From an alpha proteobacterium SCGC AAA280-P20 (GTDB lineage: Bacteria > Pseudomonadota > Alphaproteobacteria > Pelagibacterales > Pelagibacteraceae), in NCBI GenBank assembly GCA_000371845.1, contig AQUE01000006.1:1-39246 (forward strand): a DNA stretch of 39,246 bases, given 5' to 3'. The position numbers and the translations under genes are program-made. Below, one piece after another: positions 28,514 to 37,638 of this stretch. Within the stretch, counting starts at the first letter, position 1, and the number at the start of each line of letters is the position of its first letter. The notes under the pieces were generated by a model. It was not told the origin of the DNA and ran no database searches. It worked only from the letters and a program-made list of their open reading frames with translations.

Positions 28514-28883
28514 TTTCGTGCGTCTTAATAATTAATTTTTCAATTTTTTCTGCATAATCAAAAGATTCATCTAATACGAAATGAAGATTTGGAAGAAATT
28601 TATTTTTCCAGCTTCGAGACATTTCTTTTTTAATTAAACCACTATGATTAATAAGAGATTGTAAAATAAATTCTGAATTTTTACCTCCAAGCGGCATAAA
28701 AAAAACTTTTGCATGTTTTAAATCTGGGCTCATTCTAACCTCTGAAACCGTAATTACTCTGGTATTAATATTTGGCAAAGCTACCTCTTCTTTTAAAAAC
28801 AGATTCCCAAGTAGCTGTTTTAATAGTTCGCCAACTCTTAATTGCCTTTGGGTGAAAGGCTGATCGCTTAAATGAATATTCAT
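28506..28883 (-). CDS. rbfA: Ribosome-binding factor A
   Basis: A 125-residue KH-like protein. Family features are the start QRQLRVGELLKQLLGNLF, the VSEVRMSPDLKHAKVFFMPL strand-helix and the end MSRSWKNKFLPNLHFVLDES. It helps 16S rRNA 5'-end maturation in the small subunit. It lies 6 bases after infB, an association conserved across bacteria. Confidence 0.96.
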   Translation of the reverse strand: MNIHLSDQPFTQRQLRVGELLKQLLGNLFLKEEVALPNINTRVITVSEVRMSPDLKHAKVFFMPLGGKNSEFILQSLINHSGLIKKEMSRSWKNKFLPNLHFVLDESFDYAEKIEKLIIKTHEND

Positions 28884-28889
28884 GATTAA

Positions 28890-31106
28890 TTAATTTATTG
28901 TTCTCGCGCTTTGAACTACAGAAAATACTTCGATAATATCTTTTTCTTTAAAATCTAAGAAATCTTTGAAAGCAACTCCACCTTCGATCCCGGCTTTAAT
29001 TTCTTTCACTTCATTTTTCTCTCTATAAAGTGATGCAATTTTTCCAGTGTAAACAACACTTCCGTCTCTAACAATTCTAACATCAGAATTATTAACGATG
29101 GTTCCTTCGGTCACTTTAATACCCGCGACTTTTCCAGCTTTAGAAGATTTAAATACTTGTAAAATTTCACACTGTCCTAATACTTGCTCATTAATTTCTG
29201 GCGCCAATAAACCTGAAAGGGCTTTAGTAATGTGCTCAATCGCTTCATAAATAATATTAAAGTACAAAACGTTCACCCCTAATTTTACCGCAAGATCTTT
29301 TGCTTCTTTATTAGGCTTAATATTAAAGCCAATTAAAACAGCATTAGAAGCTTTTGCTAAAGATACATCTGTCTCTGTAATGGCTCCAACGGATGATAAA
29401 ACGATAACTGGTTTAACTTCATCATGTTGAATTTTTAATATCGCATTAGATAAAGCTTCTGCAGATCCATGCACGTCACTTTTAATAATAATTGATAATT
29501 CTTTTTGTTTATTAACATCTCCAAAAATGTCATTTTTCTTAACAAGACCGCTAGTTTTTTTAGATCTACCCTGTTCAATTCTATGTTCGTTAATTTCTTT
29601 TGCTTTTGCCTCGCTATCTAAAACTAAAAAATCATCACCTGCTTCAGACACGCCCGTTAAACCAATAATCTCAACTGGCATTGAAGGTGTTGCTTCATTA
29701 ATTAATTCTCCTCTAAAATTATTCATCGCTCTAATTTTTCCCCACTGCAAACCACTTACGAAGAAGTCTCCTCTTTTTAAAGTTCCTCTCGTGATTAAAA
29801 TTGTAGATACCGGTCCCTTGCCTTTGTCTAATTTTGATTCAATAACTATTCCCTGCGCTGGTACATTTGGGTTTGTTTTGTGATTTAAAATTTCTGCTTG
29901 CAAAATAATTGCTTCTTTTAATTTATCTAAATTAGTTTTCTTTAAAGCAGATATTTCAACGCACTGAATGTCTCCGCCTAATTCTTCAACAACAAGTTCA
30001 TGCTCTAATAGTTGATTTCTGACTTTTTGTTTATCAACGCCATGAATGTCACATTTATTAATTGCAACTATGATTGGAACTTTTGCAGCTTTTGCATGTT
30101 GTATCGCTTCAATCGTTTGCGGTTTAATTCCATCGTTTGCAGCAACAACCAAAACAACGATATCTGTAATTTTAGATCCTCTTGCTCTCATTTCAGTAAA
30201 CGCGGCGTGGCCTGGCGTATCTATAAATGTCATCCATTTATTGTCTTCCGCGAAAACTTGATAAGCACCAATGTGTTGCGTAATTCCGCCATGCTCTGTT
30301 GCAACTACATTTGTTTCTCGTAATGCATCTAGTAATGAAGTTTTACCATGATCGACATGCCCCATCACAGTTACAACTGGAGGTCTAGAATAAGTATCCT
30401 CTTCTTCTTTAGATTTTTTTAATTTTGATAATTCATCATCAATTTGATTATCTTTAACAACTTTATGTCCAAACGAGCCAACAATGTACTCTGCAGTGTC
30501 TCTGTCAATGGTGTGATTGATTGTAACTTTTACATTCTTTTCAAATAAAAATTTAATAATTGAACTTGCTTTTTCTGCCATTCTGTTTGCAAGCTCTTGA
30601 ATAGTGATTAAATTAGGTACCGATATTTCTCTAGAGGCTTTTTTTACTTCGCCTGATTCATCGCCATCTTGAATTAATTTTTTTTCTTTTTCTCTGGCTC
30701 TTTTAAATGAAGCTAAACTTCTTGTCTTCTCATCTTCATCCGCATCTGTAAGTGCCTTGGATAAGGTTAGTTTATATTCTCTTTTTTTGCCGTGAGTTTT
30801 TTTAATTAATTTTTTACTATTATCTATTTCAAGTTCTTCTTGAATTTTCTTTCTTGCCCACTCTTGTGCTGATTTTTGAGCTTTTGCCGTGTCTTCTTTA
30901 GTTAAAGTCTTTGGTTTAACAGCATCTTGTGGAGCTGTAGAAGCTTTTGCTTTATCAACAGAATAGGTTGCATCTATCGATCTATTTTTCTTTTTTTCAA
31001 CTAAAACTGATTTGTTACCAGCACCTCTTGCGTAGCTTGAAACAGCTGCTGATCCACCACTAAAGTTTTTTAATGTAAGTTTTTTCTTTTTGTCTTTAAC
31101 GTCCAT
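28890..31106 (-). CDS. infB: Translation initiation factor IF-2
   Basis: A 738-residue GTPase. A short, lysine-rich N-terminal domain (about 1-230) is followed by the G domain with G1 GHVDHGKT (249-256), G3 [15 protein letters not shown] and G4 AINKCD. Beta-barrel domains and the C-terminal fMet-tRNA-binding domain ([14 protein letters not shown] region) complete it. The N-terminal part is shorter than in E. coli (890 residues), in keeping with a streamlined genome. It is 22 bases downstream of nusA. The ylxR gene normally found between nusA and infB in alphaproteobacteria is missing. Confidence 0.98.
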   Translation of the reverse strand: MDVKDKKKKLTLKNFSGGSAAVSSYARGAGNKSVLVEKKKNRSIDATYSVDKAKASTAPQDAVKPKTLTKEDTAKAQKSAQEWARKKIQEELEIDNSKKLIKKTHGKKREYKLTLSKALTDADEDEKTRSLASFKRAREKEKKLIQDGDESGEVKKASREISVPNLITIQELANRMAEKASSIIKFLFEKNVKVTINHTIDRDTAEYIVGSFGHKVVKDNQIDDELSKLKKSKEEEDTYSRPPVVTVMGHVDHGKTSLLDALRETNVVATEHGGITQHIGAYQVFAEDNKWMTFIDTPGHAAFTEMRARGSKITDIVVLVVAANDGIKPQTIEAIQHAKAAKVPIIVAINKCDIHGVDKQKVRNQLLEHELVVEELGGDIQCVEISALKKTNLDKLKEAIILQAEILNHKTNPNVPAQGIVIESKLDKGKGPVSTILITRGTLKRGDFFVSGLQWGKIRAMNNFRGELINEATPSMPVEIIGLTGVSEAGDDFLVLDSEAKAKEINEHRIEQGRSKKTSGLVKKNDIFGDVNKQKELSIIIKSDVHGSAEALSNAILKIQHDEVKPVIVLSSVGAITETDVSLAKASNAVLIGFNIKPNKEAKDLAVKLGVNVLYFNIIYEAIEHITKALSGLLAPEINEQVLGQCEILQVFKSSKAGKVAGIKVTEGTIVNNSDVRIVRDGSVVYTGKIASLYREKNEVKEIKAGIEGGVAFKDFLDFKEKDIIEVFSVVQSARTIN

Positions 31107-31128
31107 GTTTTTTCTAAAAGCGAGTTTA

Positions 31129-32673
31129 TTATTTGTTAAAAACTTTTTCTCTAGCGCTCATTATAAGGCGCTCAGCCTCAGCTCTTATGATATCGAAATT
31201 CTGCAATATTCCTTCAAATTCCACTCTTTTTCCTTTAACTTCATCGTAACCACCTAAGATTTCATCAACTGATAGGTCTGCAAAATCTGCTAAAGTTTTA
31301 ATATTTTTTTCACCTAAAGTAAGCAGCATTCCAAGTGATAGTCCTAGATGATTCATAAGATCATCCTGAATACCTAACTCTTTAACTCTATTTGATATTT
31401 CTTTAGATTCTGTTTCTAAATATTCTTTAGCTCTTTCTTTTAATTCTTTTGCTGTGTCTGCATCAAAACCATCAATTTTCGTTATCTCTTCTAAAGGAGA
31501 GGCATCGATTTCCTTGATAGAAGAAAATCCTTCTAGTACCAAAAGTTGAGCCATCATTTCATCAATTTCTAAACTTTCAATAAATCGTTTTGTTTTAATT
31601 TTAAATTCTGATTGTCTTTTTTCTGTTTCTTCTTGATCTGTTAAAATATCAATTTCATAATTCATTAACTTAGAAGCAAGTCTTACGTTTTGTCCTCTTC
31701 TTCCAATCGCTTTGCTAAGATTATTTTCATCAATAACGACTTCAATTCTTTTTGTAGCTTCATCTAGAACTACTTTTTGAACTTCTGCAGGTGCTAAAGC
31801 ATTGATCACAAGTGTTGCAGGATCTTCAGACCAATGAATGATGTCAATTTTTTCTCCTTGTAATTCATTTACCACCGCTTGCACTCTGCTTCCTCTCATG
31901 CCAACACAAGCTCCAACTGGATCTATAGATTTGTCTTTTGATGTAACACAAATTTTTGCTCTACTTCCTGGATCTCTTGCTACTGATTTAATTTCAATTG
32001 TGCCTTCATAAATCTCTGGCACCTCGAGTTTGAATAATTTCGCCATAAATTGAGGATGCGCTCTTGATAAAAATATTTGTGGACCTTTAGCTTCTTTTTT
32101 AACTTCATAACAATAAGCTTTAATTCGGTCGCCTACTTTTATATTTTCTCTTGGGATTAATTCATCTCTTTTGATAATTGATTCTGCTTTTTGTAAATCC
32201 ACGATGATATTTCCAAATTCTATTCTCTTAACTATTCCGCTAAGAACTTCTCCGATCTTATCTTTAAATTCGTTATATTGTTTTTCTCTTTCTGCATCTC
32301 TCACTTTTGTAGTGATAACTTGTTTTGCAGCTTGAGCAGCTATTCTGCCAAAATCAACTGGTGGTAGGGGTTCTAAAATTTCTTGATCCAGCGCTATATC
32401 GCTTTTAATTTTTTTAGCGTCTTTTAAACTAATTTCGTTTTGACTATTGGATGGATTCTCTACAACTTTTAATCTTCGTCCTAATTCAATTTGGCCATTA
32501 GCTCTATTGATAGAAACATAAATGTTATTCTCTTGCCCGTAACGAGTTCGTGCAGCTTTCTCAATGGCTTCTTCCATAGAAGTAAGAACAAGCTCTTTAT
32601 CAATCGATTTTTCATTTGCTACAGCGTCAACTATCCTGATCAGCTCTACTGTATCAACTCTGTTATTTAACAT
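31129..32673 (-). CDS. nusA: Transcription elongation/antitermination factor NusA
   Basis: A 514-residue protein. The N-terminal RNA polymerase-binding domain is followed by an S1 domain (GEVLSGIVKRIEFGNIIVDL), two KH domains (VGACVGMRGSRVQAVVNEL; KAIGRRGQNVRLASKLMNY) and C-terminal helix-hairpin-helix repeats. It modulates pausing, termination and antitermination. The start is ATG at 32673, preceded by AGGAAA at 8 bases and giving the usual N-terminus MLNNRVDTVELIRIVDAVANE. An in-frame TTG at 32727 has an AAGGG upstream but would translate through the terminator hairpin and add 18 residues without family support. The rimP gene normally upstream is absent. Confidence 0.97.
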   Translation of the reverse strand: MLNNRVDTVELIRIVDAVANEKSIDKELVLTSMEEAIEKAARTRYGQENNIYVSINRANGQIELGRRLKVVENPSNSQNEISLKDAKKIKSDIALDQEILEPLPPVDFGRIAAQAAKQVITTKVRDAEREKQYNEFKDKIGEVLSGIVKRIEFGNIIVDLQKAESIIKRDELIPRENIKVGDRIKAYCYEVKKEAKGPQIFLSRAHPQFMAKLFKLEVPEIYEGTIEIKSVARDPGSRAKICVTSKDKSIDPVGACVGMRGSRVQAVVNELQGEKIDIIHWSEDPATLVINALAPAEVQKVVLDEATKRIEVVIDENNLSKAIGRRGQNVRLASKLMNYEIDILTDQEETEKRQSEFKIKTKRFIESLEIDEMMAQLLVLEGFSSIKEIDASPLEEITKIDGFDADTAKELKERAKEYLETESKEISNRVKELGIQDDLMNHLGLSLGMLLTLGEKNIKTLADFADLSVDEILGGYDEVKGKRVEFEGILQNFDIIRAEAERLIMSAREKVFNK

Positions 32674-32717
32674 TAGTTTTGTTTCCTGTAAAAAAAAAAT
32701 GGGCCTAAGCCCATCAT
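32673..32717 (-). CDS. Possible 14-codon upstream ORF in the nusA leader
   Basis: Starting at ATG 32717-32715, the minus strand reads MMGLGPFFFYRKQN and ends in a TAA at 32675-32673 whose last base is the first base of the nusA ATG (TAATG). The codons run straight through the GC-rich terminator hairpin and its T-run. A ribosome on it would melt the hairpin and could reinitiate at nusA. There is no well-spaced Shine-Dalgarno (AAGGGA is about 15 bases upstream), so it may be chance. Confidence 0.25.
   Translation of the reverse strand: MMGLGPFFFYRKQN
32690..32714 (-). terminator. Strong intrinsic terminator or attenuator before nusA
   Basis: On the minus strand ATGGGC (32714-32709), a 4-base loop TTAG and GCCCAT (32704-32699) make a perfect 6-bp stem. 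Ten T residues (32699-32690, the first shared with the stem base) follow directly. It is by far the most GC-rich hairpin seen in the intergenic sequence. It lies 28 bases after the trmB stop and ends just before the nusA ribosome-binding site. It could end trmB transcription or attenuate a promoter located at the end of trmB. Confidence 0.8.
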
Positions 32718-32738
32718 GTACTTTCAATAATTTCCCTT

Positions 32739-32767
32739 AATCTACGCTACATTTTTTAACTTATCAA
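32739..32767 (-). promoter_or_regulatory. Promoter for nusA at the end of trmB
   Basis: TTGATA (32767-32762, 5 of 6) and TAGATT (32744-32739, 4 of 6) are separated by 17 bases on the minus strand, and the -10 box contains the trmB stop codon. The start would lie near 32732, only about 18 bases before the terminator hairpin. Most transcripts would therefore stop after about 40 bases unless the hairpin is prevented from forming. Confidence 0.5.
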
Positions 32768-33407
32768 GATTTAAAAAATAAATATCTTTTTTTAATTTAT
32801 TGGCCTTATTTGAGTATTTTGTATCGACTATGGGATATCTATTGCTCAAACTATATTCAAAAGTATCATTTTTTTTCTTTAATAAAGAAATCTCCTTTAC
32901 CACATAATTAAAATAATCCTGATCATCTGTTACAAATATTAACGTCGATTTAATTTTCATTTTTTTTAAAATTTTTTCCAAAAATAAATAATTTAGTAAT
33001 CTTCTTTTTTTTTGTTTATTTTTCATCCATGGGTCTGGAAATAAAACAAAGACTTTTGAAAAAAAACTATCTAAAAAATTATCTATAACTTTTTGCACCG
33101 GTGTATCTAGAATAGAAATGTTATTTAAATTTAATTCTTTAGCTTTTTGAACAACATTAGCCACACCATTGATAAATGGATCAACTCCAATAAAGTAATC
33201 TTTTGGATAAGTAGTTGCCTGAAATAATAAATTTTCTCCTAAACCAAATCCTATTTCTAAAACAAAATCTTTATTTTTAATTAATTTTATATCTTCGAAA
33301 TTGACTAAAAAATCTTTTTTATGATTTTCATAAAAAAACTTTTTGCTTTTGGATAAGGCTCTTGATTTTGATCTTCCGAAAAAAATCTTTTTCTTGTCGT
33401 CGATCAA
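32742..33407 (-). CDS. trmB: tRNA (guanine-N7)-methyltransferase
   Basis: A 221-residue class I methyltransferase. The SAM loop is VLEIGFGLGENLL, followed by YFIGVDPFINGV. The catalytic and tRNA-binding segment is FPDPWMKNKQKKRRL, the TrmB signature. It makes 7-methylguanosine 46 in tRNA. The start appears to be TTG at 33407, directly after the metK stop; no ATG fits. In alphaproteobacteria trmB often sits between metK and rimP-nusA; here rimP is lacking. Confidence 0.95.
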   Translation of the reverse strand: MIDDKKKIFFGRSKSRALSKSKKFFYENHKKDFLVNFEDIKLIKNKDFVLEIGFGLGENLLFQATTYPKDYFIGVDPFINGVANVVQKAKELNLNNISILDTPVQKVIDNFLDSFFSKVFVLFPDPWMKNKQKKRRLLNYLFLEKILKKMKIKSTLIFVTDDQDYFNYVVKEISLLKKKNDTFEYSLSNRYPIVDTKYSNKANKLKKDIYFLNLDKLKNVA

Positions 33408-33408
33408 A

Positions 33409-34572
33409 TTATACTTTTGATTGAAAATATTTAATTAAATCTGTTTTTTCCCAGCTAAAAGAACCATTGTCCTCTGGTTGTCTGCCAAAATGTCCGTAGG
33501 CCGCTGTTTTTTGGTAAATTGGTTTATTAAGTTTTAACAACTCACGAATACCTCTTGGACTCAAATTAAAATTTTTAGAAATAATTTCTTCAATCTTTTT
33601 TGATTTTTTATCTTCGCTATCGAATAAATCGATGTAGATTGAAAGAGGTTGTGACACTCCAATTGCATAAGATAATTGAATTAAACATTTTTCCGAAACA
33701 CCCGCGGCAACAATATTTTTTGCTAAATATCTTGCAACGTAAGCTGCTGATCGATCCACTTTTGTGGGATCTTTTCCTGAAAATGCTCCTCCACCATGAG
33801 GCGCTGCTCCGCCGTAAGTATCAACGATAATTTTTCGACCAGTTAATCCTGTATCACCATCAGGTCCACCGATAACAAATCTACCCGTTGGGTTAACATA
33901 AAAATGTTTCTCATCACACATCCATCCTTTTGGAATTACAGACAAAACGTAAGGACGCACAATTTCTTTAACTTTTTCTTGATCAACGCTCTCATCATGT
34001 TGTGTTGAAACAACTATTGAAGAAATTGCTTTCGGTTTTCCTTTTTCGTAAATAACTGAGAATTGACTTTTTGAATCCGGTCTTAAAAATTTTTCTTTTC
34101 CAGATTTTCTAGCTTCTGACATTAATTGTAAAACTTTGTGAGAATAACTTATCGGTGCTGGCATCAGGTCTTTTGTTTCTGTGCAGGCATAACCAAACAT
34201 TATTCCTTGATCACCTGCGCCTTCATCTTTATTGCCGGATGAATCAACGCCTGCAGCTATGTCTTGTGATTGACTATGAAGATAGTTTGTAAATTTTAAA
34301 TTTTTCCAATGAAAACCTTCTTGTTCGTAACCAATATCTTTAACTCTAGATCTAATTAATTTTTCAATTTCATCGCTCTTTATATCGGGCCCTCTTACTT
34401 CGCCAGCAATCACAACTGTATTTGTAGTAACTAAAGTCTCGCAAGCAACTCTACTTTCTGGAAATTTAGATAAATATAAATCAAGTACCGAGTCCGATAT
34501 AATATCGCAAACTTTATCGGGATGTCCCTCTGATACTGATTCACTAGTAAATATATAATCTTGTTTAGCCAT
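33409..34572 (-). CDS. metK: S-adenosylmethionine synthetase
   Basis: A 387-residue enzyme with all family landmarks: [16 protein letters not shown] at the N-terminus, [12 protein letters not shown] in the middle, and [19 protein letters not shown] with the P-loop-like glycine stretch. It makes SAM from methionine and ATP, the methyl donor for the adjacent TrmB and for UbiE and MiaB also encoded here. Its start overlaps the lnt stop by 8 bases, so there is no room for its own SAM riboswitch. Confidence 0.98.
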   Translation of the reverse strand: MAKQDYIFTSESVSEGHPDKVCDIISDSVLDLYLSKFPESRVACETLVTTNTVVIAGEVRGPDIKSDEIEKLIRSRVKDIGYEQEGFHWKNLKFTNYLHSQSQDIAAGVDSSGNKDEGAGDQGIMFGYACTETKDLMPAPISYSHKVLQLMSEARKSGKEKFLRPDSKSQFSVIYEKGKPKAISSIVVSTQHDESVDQEKVKEIVRPYVLSVIPKGWMCDEKHFYVNPTGRFVIGGPDGDTGLTGRKIIVDTYGGAAPHGGGAFSGKDPTKVDRSAAYVARYLAKNIVAAGVSEKCLIQLSYAIGVSQPLSIYIDLFDSEDKKSKKIEEIISKNFNLSPRGIRELLKLNKPIYQKTAAYGHFGRQPEDNGSFSWEKTDLIKYFQSKV

Positions 34573-36103
34573 TCTTATTTAATTTTCTAAGAGCAATAAC
34601 GAATATAATACTTAAGAAGATTGTAAAATAAAAAATATAGTTTTCTAATAAAGAAAATAAGGTTTTTCCTTTTAAAAAGGACAATTTTAAATCAATAAAT
34701 CCAGATTTGTTTAACTCTAAAGAATTTATAATTTTCCCATTTGGAGAAATAAAAGCAGACATTCCTTTATTAGTTGATCTTACAATTGGAACACCTTGCT
34801 CTACCGACCTAAAGACTGCTTGAGTTAAATGTTGATAAGGACCAATTGAATCTCCAAACCAACCATCTTCTGAAATATTAATTATAAAATTATACTCTTT
34901 AGAATTAAGTTTAAGATCTCCAGAATAAATTATTTCATAACAAAGCAAGGGCAGGAAAGATAAATTATTAAATATTTTAATCTCTTTTCTTTCATTTCCT
35001 GAAGAGAAAGAACTATACCCAAATGTGATTTTTTTTAATCCCCACTTTGTTAATAAATTTTCAAAAGGGATAAATTCTCCAAATGGAACAAGTTTGATTT
35101 TGTTATACACGCTAACAACTTCAGCATTATTATTCAGTACTACTAAGGAATTATAAAAATTAATTTTATTACCAGAAATGCTTGGATTGGTTACGCCGAC
35201 AATCACCAAATGATTTTTAGAAAAATTTTTATTAAAATACTCTTTATATTTATATAGATCTTTAGGATTGGTTTGCTGGATCATCCCCTCGGGCCAAATA
35301 ATTAAGGTTTTTTCATCTTTATTAGTTTTGCTAAGATTAATTAAAGAAATTAAATTTCTATTCTCATTTTCAGCGCCCCAAGTCTTTGCAATATCAATAT
35401 TAGGCTGAACTATTTTTACTTTAACTTCGTTATACTGATTCAGCTCTGAATTTTTTATAATAATTTTTCCAAATAAATAATTAGAAATTAAAATACTAAA
35501 TAAAAAAACTGAATTAATTAATATTTTCTTAAACTGCAAAGGCCATAAAGAATTAAAGTAAATTGAAAAGATAAGAATGCTAAAAAAGTTAAAAGTATAT
35601 GTGCCAATAAATTTTAATATTTGAATGTTCTCCAGTGAAAAACTCCATGAATAAGATATTAGATTCCAAGAAAATCCCGTAAATAATATTCCTCGTAAAT
35701 ATTCAAATACAGATAGGGAAATAGAAAATATTAATAAAAACACATAATCCCTTTTTATAAAAGAATGGATTGCGATTACTGCAAAGCCGTAAAAAACAGC
35801 AAGTAAAATAGGTAGACCGAATATGGTAACGGGAATTAAAAAAGTTAACTGTTTATCAAAAGTTAATGAGTGCGAAACCCAGTAAAGGCTACTTGCAAAA
35901 TATCCATAACCAAAAGTAAAACCTAAAAAAAAGAAGCTAGACAATTTAAATCTTTTCTCTTTAAACAGAATTATTAAATACAAAAATAAAGAGTAAGTAA
36001 TAAAATTTATAAAGATAAAATTATAAGGAGGTAAAGAAAAGCTAGATAGAGAACCCAATAATAATAAAAAAATATAAAAAAAAAAAATATTTTTTTTTGA
36101 CAT
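34565..36103 (-). CDS. lnt: Apolipoprotein N-acyltransferase
   Basis: A 512-residue membrane enzyme. About seven N-terminal helices (residues 5-215) precede a periplasmic nitrilase-like domain. The triad is Glu272 (LIIWPEG), Lys335 ([16 protein letters not shown]) and Cys388 ([11 protein letters not shown]), and a last helix anchors the C-terminus. It adds the third acyl chain to lipoproteins. It follows ybeY by 8 bases; the CorC/CBS-domain gene that usually separates them in alphaproteobacteria is absent. Confidence 0.96.
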   Translation of the reverse strand: MSKKNIFFFYIFLLLLGSLSSFSLPPYNFIFINFITYSLFLYLIILFKEKRFKLSSFFFLGFTFGYGYFASSLYWVSHSLTFDKQLTFLIPVTIFGLPILLAVFYGFAVIAIHSFIKRDYVFLLIFSISLSVFEYLRGILFTGFSWNLISYSWSFSLENIQILKFIGTYTFNFFSILIFSIYFNSLWPLQFKKILINSVFLFSILISNYLFGKIIIKNSELNQYNEVKVKIVQPNIDIAKTWGAENENRNLISLINLSKTNKDEKTLIIWPEGMIQQTNPKDLYKYKEYFNKNFSKNHLVIVGVTNPSISGNKINFYNSLVVLNNNAEVVSVYNKIKLVPFGEFIPFENLLTKWGLKKITFGYSSFSSGNERKEIKIFNNLSFLPLLCYEIIYSGDLKLNSKEYNFIINISEDGWFGDSIGPYQHLTQAVFRSVEQGVPIVRSTNKGMSAFISPNGKIINSLELNKSGFIDLKLSFLKGKTLFSLLENYIFYFTIFLSIIFVIALRKLNKNG

Positions 36104-36111
36104 CTTTGGTT

Positions 36112-36579
36112 TTAAATATTTCTAATGATTTTTTGCTCTAATAAATTCATTTTTTTATATTTTTTAAATGAATCATGCTCATAACCAATAAGATGCAAAA
36201 CCCCATGAACTAACATTTTTTTAAAGTAATCATCAAAGCTTGTATTCTGTTTTTTAATAATCGCCTCAATATATTGATAACTTAGCGCGATATCTCCAAG
36301 ATAGACTTTTTTATTTGATTTAACATCTTTCTTAAAAAAATTTTTCTCCTCTGCAGGAAAAGACAAAACGTCAGTATCTTTATTAATTTTTCTAAATTTC
36401 TTATTAAGATTCTTCATATTTTTTGTCCCCGTGAGAAGAATGGATATTTCAAATGCAATTTTTTGAGATGAAAAAACTGATGATAAAATTTTTTCAATAC
36501 TTTTTGTGAGAAATAAATTTACTTTAGGATATCTAGATTTCCAGTTCTTATTTTCGATAACTAAATTAACTTTTACCAT
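36112..36579 (-). CDS. ybeY: Endoribonuclease YbeY
   Basis: About 155 residues when started at the ATG at 36579 (MVKVNLVIENKNW), which matches the family's usual N-terminus; an upstream start at 36606 or 36603 would lengthen the overlap with phoH to about 40 bases. The metal-binding motif HGVLHLIGYEHD is near the C-terminus, and NKKFRKINKDTDVLSFP is the other family hallmark. It acts in 16S rRNA maturation and ribosome quality control. It lies between phoH and lnt, the standard order. Confidence 0.95.
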   Translation of the reverse strand: MVKVNLVIENKNWKSRYPKVNLFLTKSIEKILSSVFSSQKIAFEISILLTGTKNMKNLNKKFRKINKDTDVLSFPAEEKNFFKKDVKSNKKVYLGDIALSYQYIEAIIKKQNTSFDDYFKKMLVHGVLHLIGYEHDSFKKYKKMNLLEQKIIRNI

Positions 36580-37591
36580 TTGGCTCTTTTTTTTTGTAAT
36601 CATCATAAGCCTTAACGATTTTAGAAACCAAAGGATGCCTCATAACATCGTTATGATCAAAGTTTATAGTTTTAATCTCTTTAATATCTTTAAGAATTTT
36701 TGTGGTCTCATAAAGTCCGGACTCTTTTGATTTTGCTAAATCCACTTGTGATGGGTCTCCATTGATTACCATCGTTGAATTATTACCAAGTCTGGTTAGA
36801 AACATTTTTATTTGTGTGAAAGTTGCATTCTGAGCTTCGTCTAATATAACGAATGAATCTTTAAGTGTTCTTCCACGCATAAAAGCAAGGGGTGCAATTT
36901 CTATTATACCCTCTTCTATTTTTCTTTGAATTTTTTCATATCCTAAAAGCTCATAAAGAGAATCGTAAAGAGGTATAAGATAAGGATCAATTTTATCCTT
37001 CATATCACCTGGTAAAAAACCTAAGTTTTCACCAGCCTCAACAGCTGGTCTTGATAATATTATTTTTTTAACTCTATCTTCTAATAAAAAAGTAACCGCC
37101 ACCGCAACTGCCAAAAATGTTTTTCCCGTTCCAGCAGGTCCTAATGCCATTACAATTTTGTGATTTTTTAAAGCATCAACGTAAATTTTTTGCTTCTCTG
37201 ATCTTGGTAAAATTATTTTCTTTGATGTTTTGATAGCATCATTATCGCTGTAAATTGAATTCGGATTTGACTCTGCTCTATTCATTTTGGTTACATCAAA
37301 TATTGTCTTGATGTCTTCTTTCTCAATACTGTTCGTATTTACAAATTTCGCTATGAGATTGTCCATAATTTGAACAACTGATTGTCTGTTATTTAAATCA
37401 CCTCGTACAATCATTAAATTCCCTCTTAAATTAATTTTTGTATTGGTAATATTTTCTATTTCTTTAAGATTGGAATCAAACTCGCCAATGATTTTACTCA
37501 GAACTAAATTATTTTTTATATAAAAACTTAAATAATCATTATTTTTTTCAATAATTTCAATCTGCGAACTAGAGACTTTAGATATATTCAT
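36566..37591 (-). CDS. phoH: PhoH-family ATPase (YbeZ)
   Basis: A 341-residue protein with an N-terminal KH-like region and a PhoH ATPase domain: Walker A LGPAGTGKT (150-158), Walker B FVILDEAQNAT, and SRPAVEAGENLGFLPGDMKDK. It is thought to work with YbeY in RNA metabolism. The ATG at 37591 overlaps the miaB stop (TGATG); a TTG one codon earlier is possible but unnecessary. The first part of this gene and the end of miaB are duplicated in inverted orientation at the right end of the window. Confidence 0.96.
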   Translation of the reverse strand: MNISKVSSSQIEIIEKNNDYLSFYIKNNLVLSKIIGEFDSNLKEIENITNTKINLRGNLMIVRGDLNNRQSVVQIMDNLIAKFVNTNSIEKEDIKTIFDVTKMNRAESNPNSIYSDNDAIKTSKKIILPRSEKQKIYVDALKNHKIVMALGPAGTGKTFLAVAVAVTFLLEDRVKKIILSRPAVEAGENLGFLPGDMKDKIDPYLIPLYDSLYELLGYEKIQRKIEEGIIEIAPLAFMRGRTLKDSFVILDEAQNATFTQIKMFLTRLGNNSTMVINGDPSQVDLAKSKESGLYETTKILKDIKEIKTINFDHNDVMRHPLVSKIVKAYDDYKKKEPNGKS

Positions 37592-37638
37592 CAAATAAGT
37601 GCTTCTTCTTTTTGTAATACACCAAAAAGATTTTTACT
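37544..37638 (+). repeat. Left arm of a perfect 95-base inverted repeat
   Basis: This segment, spanning the first codons of phoH and the last codons of miaB, is identical to the reverse complement of 39152-39246, compared base by base. It stops matching at 37639 (A against C). As functional coding sequence, this arm is presumably the genuine copy. Confidence 0.97.

Noticed and set aside
30012..30323. 103-codon plus-strand open frame opposite infB
   Set aside because: Antisense shadow of the IF-2 GTPase domain with atypical composition and no start signal.
32674..32727. Longer NusA starting at TTG 32727
   Set aside because: It has an AAGGG upstream, but it would encode the terminator hairpin as protein, adds 18 residues not seen in the family, and the ATG at 32673 has a better ribosome-binding site.
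34560..34600. SAM riboswitch upstream of metK
   Set aside because: The metK start lies inside the lnt coding end, so there is no leader that could hold one.
36580..36606. Longer YbeY starting at 36606
   Set aside because: The extra residues (MMITKKKSQ) are unsupported and overlap phoH by about 40 bases; the MVKV start matches the family.
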